Shown here one piece after another: positions 1-9,618 of a stretch of DNA of 64,000 nt. Position numbers and translations under genes: made by a program. The notes under the pieces are model-generated. The model had not been told where the DNA came from and ran no database searches. It was given only the letters and a program-made list of their open reading frames with translations. The stretch lies in NCBI GenBank assembly GCA_000421325.1, contig ATWQ01000002.1, forward strand, positions 97,393-161,392. Reading direction: 5' to 3'. Within the stretch, counting starts at the first letter, position 1; every line of letters begins with the position of its first letter. The DNA comes from an alpha proteobacterium SCGC AAA536-K22 (lineage in GTDB: Bacteria > Pseudomonadota > Alphaproteobacteria > Puniceispirillales > Marisalimonadaceae).

Positions 1-2
1 GA

Positions 3-917
3 TTACCATTTTTTATTTTTTTTAGAAGATACTGCATGATCTAAAGCTAGAGGTATTGATGCAGCAGATGTATTACCGTGATCTTTAACAGTAGAAATAA
101 TTTTTTTTGAATTCATTTTCAATTTATCAGCTACTCCTAATATAATTCTTTGGTTAGCCTGATGTGGTACCAACCAATCTAATTCATTAATTTCTTTATT
201 AGAAAGTGATAATGCTTCTTCTAAAGAAAGAGATAGTTTATCAATTGCATGTTTAAATACATCTTTACCAGACATTTCAATAAAACCAGTCATTTGATTA
301 CTAGAAACACCCCCATTAGTTTTTAATAGATCATAAAAATTGCCGTCTGAATGAATTACATTTGACAATATTCCCCAATTATCCAATTTTTTATCTATAT
401 TATCAAACTTTTGTAGTATCACAGCTCCAGCACCATCACCAAACAATACAGAAGTGGTCCTATCATTCCAATTAAGAAGTTTTGACATTGAATCAGCTCC
501 AACAACTAAACAATTACTATAATAATTATCTATCATCATGGATTTCGCTATTGACAAAGCAAAAACAAAACCTGCACAGACCGCCTGCACGTCAAAAGAA
601 ACCGCATTTATTCCTATTTTTTTTTGAACAAGAGTAGCTGTTGCAGGAAATGTATTATCTGGTGTCGTAGTTGCAACAATAATTAAATCTATATCTTCTT
701 TTTTTATTTTAGCATTTTTAATAGCATTGAATGATGCATTTACAGCCATATCAGAAGTTGATTCATCTTTAGAGACAAAATGACGAAATTTTATACCTGA
801 GCGTTTTGACACCCACTCATCAGACGTGTTGACAAATTTAGAAAGTTCTTCATTTGAACATTTATTTTTAGGTAAATATGAACCAACCCCTGTTAATAAG
901 ATTTTATAAGAAATAAT
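3..917 (-). CDS. fabH: beta-ketoacyl-ACP synthase III, 3' end frameshifted
   Basis: Condenses acetyl-CoA with malonyl-ACP to start type II fatty-acid synthesis in the cytoplasm. Counting from an ATT at 917, the triad is visible: Cys114 (VQAVCAG), His252 (VPHQAN) and Asn282 (HGNTSAAS). The conserved N-terminus (KILLTGVGSYLP) lies upstream of the first GTG (812), and no ATG, GTG or TTG opens that frame; ATT at 917 or 914 behind GGAG (926-923) is the likely start. It follows plsX by 23 bases. The frame stops early at 5-3, after SSKKNKKW. Skipping one A in the A8 run at 23-16 gives IKNGN, which matches the usual family continuation, and the gene would then run off the window. Identity is firm; the real 3' end is unseen. 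Confidence 0.9.
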   Translation of the reverse strand: MISYKILLTGVGSYLPKNKCSNEELSKFVNTSDEWVSKRSGIKFRHFVSKDESTSDMAVNASFNAIKNAKIKKEDIDLIIVATTTPDNTFPATATLVQKKIGINAVSFDVQAVCAGFVFALSIAKSMMIDNYYSNCLVVGADSMSKLLNWNDRTTSVLFGDGAGAVILQKFDNIDKKLDNWGILSNVIHSDGNFYDLLKTNGGVSSNQMTGFIEMSGKDVFKHAIDKLSLSLEEALSLSNKEINELDWLVPHQANQRIILGVADKLKMNSKKIISTVKDHGNTSAASIPLALDHAVSSKKNKKW

Positions 918-940
918 AGTTTCTCCATTGATATTAAAAT

Positions 941-1972
941 TTAGATGATTAATTCTATTTTACTTATTTTCTTCTTTAAATCAGAAATAAAATTATATTT
1001 TACCATATCTATAGCAACACAAATTGCATTAGCAAAACCAAAAGCGTCTGTTCCACCATGACTTTTCACTGCAACACCATTTAAACCTAAAAATACAGCT
1101 CCATTATATTTTCGGGGATCCATTTGTAATTTAAAATCATTTATTGCACTTTTAGCAAATAAATAGCCTATTTTAGAGCTTAAAGAACTTGATAATGCTT
1201 TTTTTAAGTAAGATGTCACTAATAATGCAGTTCCTTCTGCAGTTTTTAAAGATACATTCCCACTAAAACCGTCAGCAATAATCACATCTGAAATACCTTG
1301 CGCTATCTTATCACCTTCAATAAAGCCAGTATAATTAATTTGATCCTTTAATTTAGTTAAAATTTGTGAGGCTTCTTTTATATAATCGAGGCCTTTTTGC
1401 TCTTCTTCACCAATATTTAAGAGAGAAATTGTAGGATTATTAACTCCCATTACTATATTAGCAAATGCTTGTCCCATAAAAGCAAATTGAACCAAGTTTT
1501 TGGCATCACATTCAATATTTGCACCTAAGTCAAGCATACAGCTTTCACCTCTAATAGTTGGAAAGTAAGCTGCAATTGCTGGCCTGGTTATACCTTCAAT
1601 TGGCCTAAGAAACAATTTTGTCATTGCCATTAATGCGCCTGTATTTCCAGCAGAAACTATAGCATCAGTTTGACCGGTTTTCACTGATTGAATAGCTAAA
1701 CCCATAGAAGAATTTTTACCTTTTCGAACAGCAATACTTGGTTTTTGATTTGCACCAATAATTTCGTCTGTATGAATGATTTGAGAATCTTTAAGTGTTT
1801 TTATAGAGCTTACTAATGGAAATAATTTATTCTTATTTCCAAAAAAAGAAAATTTTACATCAGGATATCTTATTTTTGATTGAGCCGCACCATCTACTAT
1901 TATTTGAGGAGCATTATCACCCCCCATAGCATCCAATGATAAGTGAATTGAATTTGTCAAAAATAACTCCAA
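941..1972 (-). CDS. plsX: phosphate acyltransferase PlsX
   Basis: Converts acyl-ACP to acyl-phosphate for phospholipid synthesis at the inner face of the membrane. At 343 residues it has the usual family length, with the N-terminal signature LSLDAMGGDNAP (about residues 12-23) and the internal VSAGNTGALMA and ADGFSGN segments. It lies just upstream of fabH in the same direction, the standard plsX-fabH pair. The DUF177 and rpmF genes that often precede plsX are not here; the gene upstream is the bc1 chaperone. The ATG at 1972 is accepted, although a few residues before LSLDAMGG may not be needed. Confidence 0.95.
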   Translation of the reverse strand: MELFLTNSIHLSLDAMGGDNAPQIIVDGAAQSKIRYPDVKFSFFGNKNKLFPLVSSIKTLKDSQIIHTDEIIGANQKPSIAVRKGKNSSMGLAIQSVKTGQTDAIVSAGNTGALMAMTKLFLRPIEGITRPAIAAYFPTIRGESCMLDLGANIECDAKNLVQFAFMGQAFANIVMGVNNPTISLLNIGEEEQKGLDYIKEASQILTKLKDQINYTGFIEGDKIAQGISDVIIADGFSGNVSLKTAEGTALLVTSYLKKALSSSLSSKIGYLFAKSAINDFKLQMDPRKYNGAVFLGLNGVAVKSHGGTDAFGFANAICVAIDMVKYNFISDLKKKISKIELII

Positions 1973-2069
1973 TAAAAATTAAATATAAATTTTAAGATAT
2001 ATAAAAAATATTATATTAATAACACACAATTAAAGCAAAGTAATATAAGTATTATATGTACAACGTAAA

Positions 2070-2612
2070 TTAAATCTCAAACTTAGGAAAGTTAAATTCA
2101 TTTAATAAAAAGTATTGATCATTTTTATTTTCAAAAAGAAAAAAAACTTTTTGACAGTATTTACTTAACAAATAAGGGGACTTACCAAAGTCAACAACAT
2201 TTCTATATACATTTTTAGTTATATGTTTCTCTAATTTATTAAAATCTTTAATTTTCAGACAATTACAGTAAGCTTCTTGACGTCCCATATATGAATTAAT
2301 CATTTGCTTTATTTTAATGTGCACTCCTGCATCTCCTGCACCTAACTCTCTTAAACTTAAATCTAAGTCTAAAAAAATTTTATCAAATAAATTTTGTGAT
2401 AAATCTTTTCCCGCATTACCACATTTATAGAGATGGAATGTTAGCATTATTGAAAATAAAACTAATAAATCATACCTGCCGTCAATGGTGTCAGGCACTA
2501 AAAGCTTTTCATAAAAATCTTTACTTCGAGACACATTTACAATTTTATAATAAAAACTATCAATTAAATCTCTTTTTTTAGATTGAGAACTTGTATAAGA
2601 ATTGAAAAACAT
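2070..2612 (-). CDS. ubiquinol-cytochrome c chaperone (CBP3 family)
   Basis: Matches the bacterial homologues of yeast Cbp3, an assembly factor for cytochrome b of the bc1 complex. Visible family segments are VPDTIDGRYDLL (residues 39-50), DLDLSLRELGAGD (about 82-94) and a following basic helix with YMGRQEAY. There is no signal peptide or membrane helix. The gene lies between bamE (divergent) and plsX, a very common alphaproteobacterial arrangement. Its presence implies that the cell has a bc1 complex, which fits a quinol-producing NQR. The assignment rests on family motifs and conserved neighbourhood. Confidence 0.82.
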   Translation of the reverse strand: MFFNSYTSSQSKKRDLIDSFYYKIVNVSRSKDFYEKLLVPDTIDGRYDLLVLFSIMLTFHLYKCGNAGKDLSQNLFDKIFLDLDLSLRELGAGDAGVHIKIKQMINSYMGRQEAYCNCLKIKDFNKLEKHITKNVYRNVVDFGKSPYLLSKYCQKVFFLFENKNDQYFLLNEFNFPKFEI

Positions 2613-2672
2613 TTACTTAATTAAACAGTTAAAATTATGTTATATATCAAAAAATTATATCTGGAAATATAT

Positions 2673-3104
2673 ATGTATTATTTAAAAATTTTTATTTGCA
2701 TTATGTCATTTGTATTAACATCATGTTCTTCTACCATTCAAAACAATGGCTTGTCTGAAGTAAAATTTAACGAAATTAAAATTGAAATTGGGAAAACTTC
2801 TAAAAAAGATTTAACTAGAAAATATGGCCCCCCTATTTTTCAAAGTTTATTTAATGATAATATAATATACTATGTTTCGCACAAAACGGGTTATAAATTA
2901 CTAGATAAATTTAAGACTGTAAAATTATCAATTTATGAAATTTATTTAGATAAAAAAAATATTGTTGAAAATTTCCAAGAATATTCTGAAAAAGATGCTT
3001 TAGATATTGAAATTTCAGATAAGGAGACAGGAGAAGACAAAGATGCTGTATTTATCTTGAAAGAAATTTTGAACAATATGAGAAAAAAAAACGTCCAAAA
3101 TTAA
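2673..3104 (+). CDS. bamE: outer membrane assembly lipoprotein BamE (SmpA/OmlA)
   Basis: Small lipoprotein of the BAM complex that inserts beta-barrel proteins in the outer membrane. From the ATG at 2673 the protein has 143 residues: a hydrophobic leader, a lipobox LTSC with Cys18 as lipidated residue, and the BamE signature IEIGKTSKKDLTRKYGPP (37-54). An ATG at 2637 would add 12 residues ahead of the leader; the shorter form gives a normal lipoprotein signal and is preferred. It is divergent from the bc1 chaperone gene and overlaps the 3' end of thiL tail-to-tail by 4 bases. The bamA gene is at the other end of the window. Confidence 0.82.
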   Translation: MYYLKIFICIMSFVLTSCSSTIQNNGLSEVKFNEIKIEIGKTSKKDLTRKYGPPIFQSLFNDNIIYYVSHKTGYKLLDKFKTVKLSIYEIYLDKKNIVENFQEYSEKDALDIEISDKETGEDKDAVFILKEILNNMRKKNVQN

Positions 3105-4039
3105 AAATGTAAATATGATTTCTTTTTATAGGAATGATTATAATTTTTTAATTTAATATAATCTTCATGAAAATCTTGGAAAAAACCTATATGCGTTAAA
3201 TCTATACCTTTTTCATTAGATATATTTTTTAAGGCTTTTTCATAATTGGGTCTGCAAGAAAATAATAACTCATAATCATCACCACCATATAATGCAGCAT
3301 CTAAAAGAAGATCTTTTTTAAGATTAATAAAAGATGGTAAAGGAACTTTTTCAATATCAAGTACAATTGTTAAATTTGAATTTTTAGCTAAATGACATGC
3401 ATCTTGAACTAAACCGTCTGAAATATCAATCATAGAATTAGCTATTTTATTTATAGCAAGACCTAAATTAACTCGTGGTTCCGGAAGTAAATATTTTTTC
3501 TTAGCTGAATCAAATTTTTTTGACTTGGAATAAAAATTATCTAATCCAATTTTTGAAAGACCTAAAACTCCTGAAACAAACAATAAATCGCCTGATTTAG
3601 CTCCATCTCTTGTAACTGATTTTTTATTTAATGTTTCACCAAAAATTGTTATGGTAATATTTATGTCTTTTAATGACGAAGTTAAGTCGCCTCCTATCAA
3701 TTCTATACCAAACAATTCTTGATCTTCACAAAGACCTTTTGCAAACTTTTCTATAAAGTTTTTAGCCTTTTTTTTAGGAATACTTATAGATAAATTATAA
3801 AAAATTGGTTTTGCACCCATAGCGGCCATGTCGGACAAATTCACCCTTAAACTTTTTTTAGCTATGTCTTTTGGATTTTCATGACCAAAAAAATGTATTC
3901 CTTCAGCTAATGTGTCAGTGCTTATTACAAGATCATAATTAGATTTTTGTTTAAAAATTGCAGCATCATCTTTTAAATTCCTTGCAATATTACTTGTGAG
4001 GGGTTTTAAGTATTTTTCTATGTAATCAAATTCATTCAT
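3101..4039 (-). CDS. thiL: thiamine-monophosphate kinase
   Basis: Phosphorylates thiamine monophosphate to thiamine diphosphate, the last step of cofactor synthesis. At 312 residues it is family length. Seen are DDAAIF (24-29), TDTLAEGIHFF (41-51), NLSDMAAMGAKP (67-78), GGDLT (116-120) and DISDGLVQD, which form the AIR-synthase-fold nucleotide and metal sites. It is the last gene of the minus-strand riboflavin block and follows nusB by 19 bases, the usual nusB-thiL pairing of alphaproteobacteria. Its stop overlaps the end of bamE. Confidence 0.95.
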   Translation of the reverse strand: MNEFDYIEKYLKPLTSNIARNLKDDAAIFKQKSNYDLVISTDTLAEGIHFFGHENPKDIAKKSLRVNLSDMAAMGAKPIFYNLSISIPKKKAKNFIEKFAKGLCEDQELFGIELIGGDLTSSLKDINITITIFGETLNKKSVTRDGAKSGDLLFVSGVLGLSKIGLDNFYSKSKKFDSAKKKYLLPEPRVNLGLAINKIANSMIDISDGLVQDACHLAKNSNLTIVLDIEKVPLPSFINLKKDLLLDAALYGGDDYELLFSCRPNYEKALKNISNEKGIDLTHIGFFQDFHEDYIKLKNYNHSYKKKSYLHF

Positions 4040-4058
4040 TTGGAATATAATTATAACT

Positions 4059-4523
4059 TTATTTAGATATATTTTCTAATATGCCATTGGCAAAATTTGG
4101 ATTACCACCAAAAGATTGAATAATACTAATATATTCATTAATAATGGTGATTTTTTTAAATCTTTTATCAAAACACAACTCATAAGTAGCTAATCTAAGA
4201 ACAGATTTCTCAGTTTCACTTAATCTATTAAAACCCCAGTTTTTTGACAAATGTTTACAAATTATATTATCAATACTTAATATATTTTTGTATACACCTT
4301 TAGTAATTGAATTAAATAAGTCTGTATCAATTTGCTTTATACCTAGTTCAATCAAAATAGATGGCAAATAATTATCAATATAAGATTTGATTAAATAATC
4401 AATATCTTTTTGTACAAAGGACGCACCATAAAGAACTTGAGTTGAACATATTCTAGACGCAGTTTTTTTTATAATTGAATTATGCCTGACATTATCTTTA
4501 ATATTAAGTTGCGTCTTATTCAT
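4059..4523 (-). CDS. nusB: transcription antitermination factor NusB
   Basis: RNA-binding helical protein that with NusE promotes antitermination on rRNA operons. The 154-residue product starts with a basic stretch and has the helical NusB pattern, with ASRICSTQVLYGASF near the N-terminus and the C-terminal segment LSETEKSVLRLATYEL followed by INEYISIIQSFGG, typical of the family. It overlaps the 3' end of ribH by 8 bases and precedes thiL; ribH-nusB-thiL is a conserved order. Identification is by motif and context. Confidence 0.92.
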   Translation of the reverse strand: MNKTQLNIKDNVRHNSIIKKTASRICSTQVLYGASFVQKDIDYLIKSYIDNYLPSILIELGIKQIDTDLFNSITKGVYKNILSIDNIICKHLSKNWGFNRLSETEKSVLRLATYELCFDKRFKKITIINEYISIIQSFGGNPNFANGILENISK

Positions 4524-4965
4524 AAGAAATATTATTTTTATGGTTAATTAAAGACAAACATGCCAAAGCTGCACCAGCTCCTTTGTTCAATCTTAAAGGA
4601 TCTGATCTTTCAATTGCTTGCTCTTTATTCTCAACAGTTAAAATTCCATTTCCTATTGGTAACGAGTAAGTAATTGACAAATCACTTAAAGCTCTAGCTG
4701 ACTCATTAGAAACAATTTCAAAATGATATGTTTCACCTCTGATAATACAACCTAAGGCAACATAACCATCAAATAAAATTTCTTTTGAAGATTTTTCAGA
4801 ATAGATTTTAATGGAAGGAGCAATTTCTAATGCACCAGGAACATTAATGATTTTATATTCAACAGAATTTGATTTAAGCACCTTTATAGCCCCTTTTATC
4901 AAATTTTGAGTTATATTCTTATAATATGGCGAACAGACCAAAAGAACCTTTTTATTTGTTAACAT
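4516..4965 (-). CDS. ribH: 6,7-dimethyl-8-ribityllumazine synthase
   Basis: Joins the 5-amino-ribityl-uracil intermediate with dihydroxybutanone phosphate, the penultimate riboflavin step. The 149-residue protein shows VPGALEIAPSIK (about 42-53) and the active-site run GCIIRGETYHFE (72-83) with the catalytic His81. It starts 4 bases after the ribBA stop, and its end overlaps nusB, so translation is probably coupled. Riboflavin supply matters here because NQR, in the same minus-strand block, carries FAD, two covalent FMN and riboflavin. Confidence 0.96.
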   Translation of the reverse strand: MLTNKKVLLVCSPYYKNITQNLIKGAIKVLKSNSVEYKIINVPGALEIAPSIKIYSEKSSKEILFDGYVALGCIIRGETYHFEIVSNESARALSDLSITYSLPIGNGILTVENKEQAIERSDPLRLNKGAGAALACLSLINHKNNISYE

Positions 4966-4969
4966 ATAA

Positions 4970-6067
4970 TTAACCTAATTTTTTCCAACTTTTGATACTT
5001 AAACCAAACCCATCCAAACCAATCGCAGTAGCCTTTGTATTAGATAAAATCATCATGTTTTTAACACCTAAATCTAATAAAATTTGAGCTCCAACACCAT
5101 AATCTCTAATGTTTTTTAAATTTTTAGTCTGATTATTCGTATTTCTAAAAAATTTCTTAGATAAGGACTCAGATGATAAATCTCTTATAAGTATAATTAT
5201 TCCATTTTTGTTGTTTGAAATAGTTTCCATTGCAATAGACAACTCAGACCCAGTCCTATAACTTGATTGATCTCCAAGAACATCCGACAATAAATCTAAT
5301 GCATGTACTCTAACTAAAATAGTATCTTTTTTATTGATTGTTCCCTTAACCAAAGCGATATGCTCAGAATTATCTATTATATTTTTGAATATTATTACTC
5401 TCCAAACACCTCCAAATTTACTTTCTAATATAGATTCTGAAACTCTTCTAATGTAAAATTCATTTTTACGTCTATAGGAAATTAAATCTGAAATAGAAGC
5501 AATTTTAATTTTATGTTTTTGTGAAAATTTTAGAAGATCTGGCAATCTTGCCATCTCTCCATTATCTTTCATTATTTCACAAATAACACCTGAAGGATTT
5601 GAGTGAGCTAGTTTGGCTATATCCACTACAGCTTCTGTATGACCTGCTCTTATTAACGTTCCACCATCTTTTGCAATAAGAGGAAAAACGTGGCCAGGGG
5701 TTGTAATTTCATTTTTTGAGGCATTTAAATTAATTGCCGTTTTAATTGTTAAAGATCTATCACCAGCTGAAATTCCAGTAGTAACACCGTCACTTGCTTC
5801 TATAGATACTGTGAAAGCTGTTTCAAACCTACCTTCATTTCTTCGCTCCATTAGAGATAAGCCTAATTTTTCAGACTGAGAACGAGTTAAAGATAAACAA
5901 ATTAGTCCTCTACCGTATTTTGCCATAAAATTTATAGCTTCAGGTGTTGCATAATCACCTAAAACACATAAATCTCCTTCATTTTCTCTATCTTCATCAT
6001 CTACAAGTATAAAAATCTTACCCTCTGAAGCATCTTTTATAACTTCTTCAATTTTAGATAAACCCAT
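4970..6067 (-). CDS. ribB: 3,4-dihydroxy-2-butanone-4-phosphate synthase with decayed GTP cyclohydrolase II domain
   Basis: Residues 1-200 form a good RibB domain, making the four-carbon riboflavin precursor from ribulose 5-phosphate: DDEDRENEGDL (23-33), TPGHVFPL (123-130) and RAGHTEA (140-146). Residues about 204-365 have the RibA fold outline (RVHALDLLSDVLGD, 253-266), but the three zinc cysteines of GTP cyclohydrolase II are absent; this half has no cysteine at all. It is therefore a RibBX-type protein whose second half cannot be a zinc-dependent cyclohydrolase, so a functional ribA should lie elsewhere. The gene sits between ribE and ribH in the usual order. Confidence 0.93.
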   Translation of the reverse strand: MGLSKIEEVIKDASEGKIFILVDDEDRENEGDLCVLGDYATPEAINFMAKYGRGLICLSLTRSQSEKLGLSLMERRNEGRFETAFTVSIEASDGVTTGISAGDRSLTIKTAINLNASKNEITTPGHVFPLIAKDGGTLIRAGHTEAVVDIAKLAHSNPSGVICEIMKDNGEMARLPDLLKFSQKHKIKIASISDLISYRRKNEFYIRRVSESILESKFGGVWRVIIFKNIIDNSEHIALVKGTINKKDTILVRVHALDLLSDVLGDQSSYRTGSELSIAMETISNNKNGIIILIRDLSSESLSKKFFRNTNNQTKNLKNIRDYGVGAQILLDLGVKNMMILSNTKATAIGLDGFGLSIKSWKKLG

Positions 6068-6112
6068 TTCAACTCCAAGAAAACAAATTAAGATATTTAT
6101 GTATTTACATAG

Positions 6113-6724
6113 TTACTTTTTAGCATTAAGTCTTTCTAAATATCTAGCTAAAATATCAATTTCAATATTAACCACTGTGCCAATCTTAAAGTTTAAAAAA
6201 CTTGTATAAGCCCACGTATGAGGAATTATGTTCACAGAAAATGTATCAGAAAACACTTCATTAACTGTTAAAGAAACACCATCAATAGAAACAGATCCTT
6301 TTGGTGAAAAATATTTCATGAATTTATCTTGTACATAAAATGATATTTTATAAGATCCATTAATTTTTTCGATAGATTTAATTATACTAGTGGTATCCAC
6401 ATGACCATAAACAAAATGCCCACCTAATTCATCTCCAACTTTTAGAGATTTTTCTAGATTAACAATTGTTCCAATTTTCCAATTAAGAAAATTTGTCTTA
6501 GCAGCAGTTTCATCGCTTACGTCAAAAAACAATATATTATTAGATTTTTTTTTTAATGTTAAACATATGCCTGAGCAAGCTATTGAAGCACCAATTATTA
6601 GTTTATCAAAATCAAAAGGAGACTCTAATTGTGATAACTTTTGAACAGAAATTGATAATTCCCAATCATTAGGATGGCTAATGTTCTCAACTTTCCCAAT
6701 ATGACTAACAATACCCGTAAACAT
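6113..6724 (-). CDS. ribE: riboflavin synthase alpha subunit
   Basis: Dismutates two lumazine molecules to riboflavin. The 203-residue protein has the tandem-barrel layout: MFTGIVSHIG at the very N-terminus, GASIACSGICLTL (45-57) in barrel 1, GGHFVYGHVD (101-110), then the internal repeat KGSVSIDGVSLTVN (142-155) in barrel 2, and a C-terminal helix. The start is unambiguous because MFTG is the conserved beginning. It lies 10 bases after ribD. No FMN riboswitch is visible upstream. Confidence 0.96.
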   Translation of the reverse strand: MFTGIVSHIGKVENISHPNDWELSISVQKLSQLESPFDFDKLIIGASIACSGICLTLKKKSNNILFFDVSDETAAKTNFLNWKIGTIVNLEKSLKVGDELGGHFVYGHVDTTSIIKSIEKINGSYKISFYVQDKFMKYFSPKGSVSIDGVSLTVNEVFSDTFSVNIIPHTWAYTSFLNFKIGTVVNIEIDILARYLERLNAKK

Positions 6725-6733
6725 TTTAAATCC

Positions 6734-7837
6734 TCATTTATTTAATTTTCTTATTTCTAACACATCATCATCAAAGGTTCTTAAATAAGATAATTTATAA
6801 TTATGAACATTATTCATAGAATTAATATTTAAATTATCAATCAATGGAATTCCATCATTTCCAATGGTTTTACCTGAACGAAATATAAGAAGTTTATCAA
6901 TCAAACCAAGAGATAATAATATAGTATTTATTTTTGAACCAGCTTCAATTAATAGATTGTTTATACCTCTTTTAGCTAGATCCTGAAAAATAAAATTAAA
7001 AAAACTTTCATTACAAAGATTTTTTTCAATTTTTATTTTTTTAATTTTTATATTGTGACTTAAATGATTTACCATATCTAATAAAGAATAAACAAAAATA
7101 TCGTTATAAGGTGACGAATTATATATTTTATATTCAGAAGTAACTTTAAAAAATCTATCTAAAATTACCTTTTTAGGACTTCTGTTTTCTAAACCATTTA
7201 ATCTACAGTTCATTTCTGGATCATCAGCAAGAATAGTCGAACTTGTTGTCATAATTGCATCATTTTGTGATCTAATCAAATGTACATAACTCCTACTTAG
7301 ATCATTTGTAATCCATTTAGATTGATAATTATTAAGAGCAATTTTTCCATCTAAAGAACAAGCAATTTTTAAGGTAACAAAAGGTTTATTATTAAATATT
7401 CTTGAAAAAAAACCATCATAAAGATCTATACATTCTTCATTCATATAATTTTCATAAACTCTAATATTATTCTTTTTTAGAATTTCAATTCCTTTATGCA
7501 AAGTTCTTGGATCAGGATCAATGCAACTAACAAAAACTTCAGAAATACCTGAATTAGATATTAATTCCGCACATGACATCCCAGTTGAATTTTTATGAGC
7601 ACATGGTTCTAAGGTCACATACATAGTTGATCCAGATAAACATTGCTTTTCCTCTACATTATTGATGGCATTCTCTTCAGCGTGAGGTCTTCCAGAATTT
7701 GAAGTTCTACCAGTAGATAATAAAATACCATTTTTGACTATAACACAACCTACAGGTGGATTTTTGCCAGTTATTCCTTTGGATCTTGTTGCAAGTAAAA
7801 TTGCATAATTCATCCATTTATTATTGTTAAATGACAT
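6734..7837 (-). CDS. ribD: bifunctional riboflavin deaminase/reductase RibD
   Basis: Catalyses deamination and reduction of the pyrimidine intermediate of riboflavin synthesis. The N-terminal deaminase domain has the zinc site His52-Ala-Glu54 (HAEENA) with Cys79 and Cys89 in LEPCAHKN...MSC. The reductase domain starts near VTLKIACSLDGKIAL (about residue 145) and ends with the NNLLIEAGSKIN segment. At 367 residues it has normal length. It follows nrdR by 17 bases, the classic nrdR-ribD junction. Confidence 0.95.
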   Translation of the reverse strand: MSFNNNKWMNYAILLATRSKGITGKNPPVGCVIVKNGILLSTGRTSNSGRPHAEENAINNVEEKQCLSGSTMYVTLEPCAHKNSTGMSCAELISNSGISEVFVSCIDPDPRTLHKGIEILKKNNIRVYENYMNEECIDLYDGFFSRIFNNKPFVTLKIACSLDGKIALNNYQSKWITNDLSRSYVHLIRSQNDAIMTTSSTILADDPEMNCRLNGLENRSPKKVILDRFFKVTSEYKIYNSSPYNDIFVYSLLDMVNHLSHNIKIKKIKIEKNLCNESFFNFIFQDLAKRGINNLLIEAGSKINTILLSLGLIDKLLIFRSGKTIGNDGIPLIDNLNINSMNNVHNYKLSYLRTFDDDVLEIRKLNK

Positions 7838-7854
7838 TTAATAAGCTTAATAAA

Positions 7855-8307
7855 TTAATCTTTAATCTCTGTTTCGACAAATTTGCCAAAATCACTTGCT
7901 TCTCTAAAATTTCTATAAACCGAAGCATATCTGATATAAGCTACATTATCAATTTCTGCTAAGGCATTCATTACTAATTCGCCTATAAACTTAGATTGTA
8001 TTTCATTATCGCCACTAGACTCTAATTGCCTAACAATTCCATTAACTGCTCGTTCAATGGCATCATCATTTGTTTGACGTTTTCTAAGAGCCATTAGCAT
8101 TGATTTTAATAATTTATCCCTATCAAAAGCAAATTTTTTACCATTTCTTTTTACTACAATTAAATCTCTTAATTGAATTCTTTCAAAAGTTGTAAACCTT
8201 GAACCACAACTAGTGCAAGACCTTCTTCTTCTAATTGTAGCTCCATCTTCACTTGCACGAGAATCTTTTACTTGCGTATCTTCTTTTCCACAAAAAGGAC
8301 ATCTCAT
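7855..8307 (-). CDS. nrdR: transcriptional repressor NrdR
   Basis: ATP/dATP-sensing repressor of ribonucleotide reductase genes. The N-terminal zinc ribbon has Cys3, Cys6, Cys31 and Cys34 with the basic RRRRS stretch, followed by an ATP-cone domain (about residues 46-136, with [16 protein letters not shown]). At 150 residues it is exactly family length. It is cotranscribed between glyA and ribD, its usual place. No ribonucleotide reductase gene or NrdR box was recognised in this window. Confidence 0.97.
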   Translation of the reverse strand: MRCPFCGKEDTQVKDSRASEDGATIRRRRSCTSCGSRFTTFERIQLRDLIVVKRNGKKFAFDRDKLLKSMLMALRKRQTNDDAIERAVNGIVRQLESSGDNEIQSKFIGELVMNALAEIDNVAYIRYASVYRNFREASDFGKFVETEIKD

Positions 8308-8322
8308 AATATTCTCCTTGAA

Positions 8323-9594
8323 TTAGTAGATTGGAAATTTTTTACATAAATCTTTTACTTTATCATGTGTTATTTTTTGTTGCTCTTCACTTGCGCTATT
8401 CTCCTTAAATCCATCTAAAACATCTGCAATATAATTTCCTATTAATTTAAACTCATTTATTTTGAAACCTCTAGTTGTTGCGGCAGCAGAACCAAATCTA
8501 ATCCCAGATGTAATGGTTGGTGGTAAGGGATCAAACGGAATACCATTTTTATTACAAGTTAAACCGGCTTTTTCCAAGGCTATCTCTGCATTAGATCCGG
8601 TTATATTTTTATCTTTCAAACTTAGTAAGACTATATGGTTATCTGTTCCCCCTGAAACTATATCATATCCCCTTTCTATTAAAGTACTAGAAAGGCACTG
8701 AGCATTCAGAATGATATTTTTAGCATAAATTTTAAACTCATCTGAGAGAGCTTCTCCAAAACCTGCAGCTTTACCCGCTATCACATGCATCAAAGGACCT
8801 CCTTGAAGACCAGGAAAGACTGCAGAATTAATTTTTTTAAAAAGGTCTTCATTATTAGTTAAAATCATACCTCCTCTTCCAGATCTAAGGGTTTTGTGCG
8901 TTGTTGTTGTAACTATATCTGCAAAATCAATGGGGTTAGGATGGACTCCTCCAGCCACTAAACCAGAAAAATGAGCCATATCCACTAATAAAAATGCATT
9001 AATTTTATTAGCAATTTCTCTAAATTTTTTAAAATCAATGATTCTAGAATATGCCGAACCACCTGCTATAATTAATTTTGGATTATGTTCAATTGATAGT
9101 TTTTCAATCTCTTCAAAATCTATAAGGGCGTCTTCTTTTCGAACTCCATATTGAATTGCGTTAAACCACTTGCCCGAAATATTTGGTTTTGCACCATGTG
9201 TAAGATGTCCACCAGCATCTAGGCTCATGCCAAGTATAGTATCACCTGGTTTTAATATACTAAGAAAAACAGCTTGATTAGCTTGGGCTCCGGAATGGGG
9301 TTGAACATTTACAAATTTAGCATTAAAAAGTTTCTTTGCCCTATCAATTGCAAGTTTTTCGACTTGGTCTACAAAATCACATCCACCATAATATCTTTTA
9401 CCAGGTAAACCTTCTGCATATTTGTTCGTTAGAACAGATCCTTGAGCTTGTAAGACTGATTTGGAAACAATATTTTCAGAGGCTATCAATTCAATTTGAT
9501 TTTGTTGCCTGTTAAGTTCTTGATCAATAAATTTTGATAAAGCTGGATCATAGCTACTTATGTTATCATGAAAAAAACCGTCTTTATAAAACAT
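8323..9594 (-). CDS. glyA: serine hydroxymethyltransferase
   Basis: PLP enzyme interconverting serine and glycine and charging tetrahydrofolate with one-carbon units. The 423-residue protein shows the substrate loop [15 protein letters not shown] (57-71), the [12 protein letters not shown] region, and the PLP lysine in [14 protein letters not shown] (Lys234). It lies between rpiB and nrdR on the minus strand with short spacers, as in most alphaproteobacteria. Nothing in it is unusual. Confidence 0.98.
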   Translation of the reverse strand: MFYKDGFFHDNISSYDPALSKFIDQELNRQQNQIELIASENIVSKSVLQAQGSVLTNKYAEGLPGKRYYGGCDFVDQVEKLAIDRAKKLFNAKFVNVQPHSGAQANQAVFLSILKPGDTILGMSLDAGGHLTHGAKPNISGKWFNAIQYGVRKEDALIDFEEIEKLSIEHNPKLIIAGGSAYSRIIDFKKFREIANKINAFLLVDMAHFSGLVAGGVHPNPIDFADIVTTTTHKTLRSGRGGMILTNNEDLFKKINSAVFPGLQGGPLMHVIAGKAAGFGEALSDEFKIYAKNIILNAQCLSSTLIERGYDIVSGGTDNHIVLLSLKDKNITGSNAEIALEKAGLTCNKNGIPFDPLPPTITSGIRFGSAAATTRGFKINEFKLIGNYIADVLDGFKENSASEEQQKITHDKVKDLCKKFPIY

Positions 9595-9618
9595 TTATCA
9601 TTCCTTAATCTCAATTAA

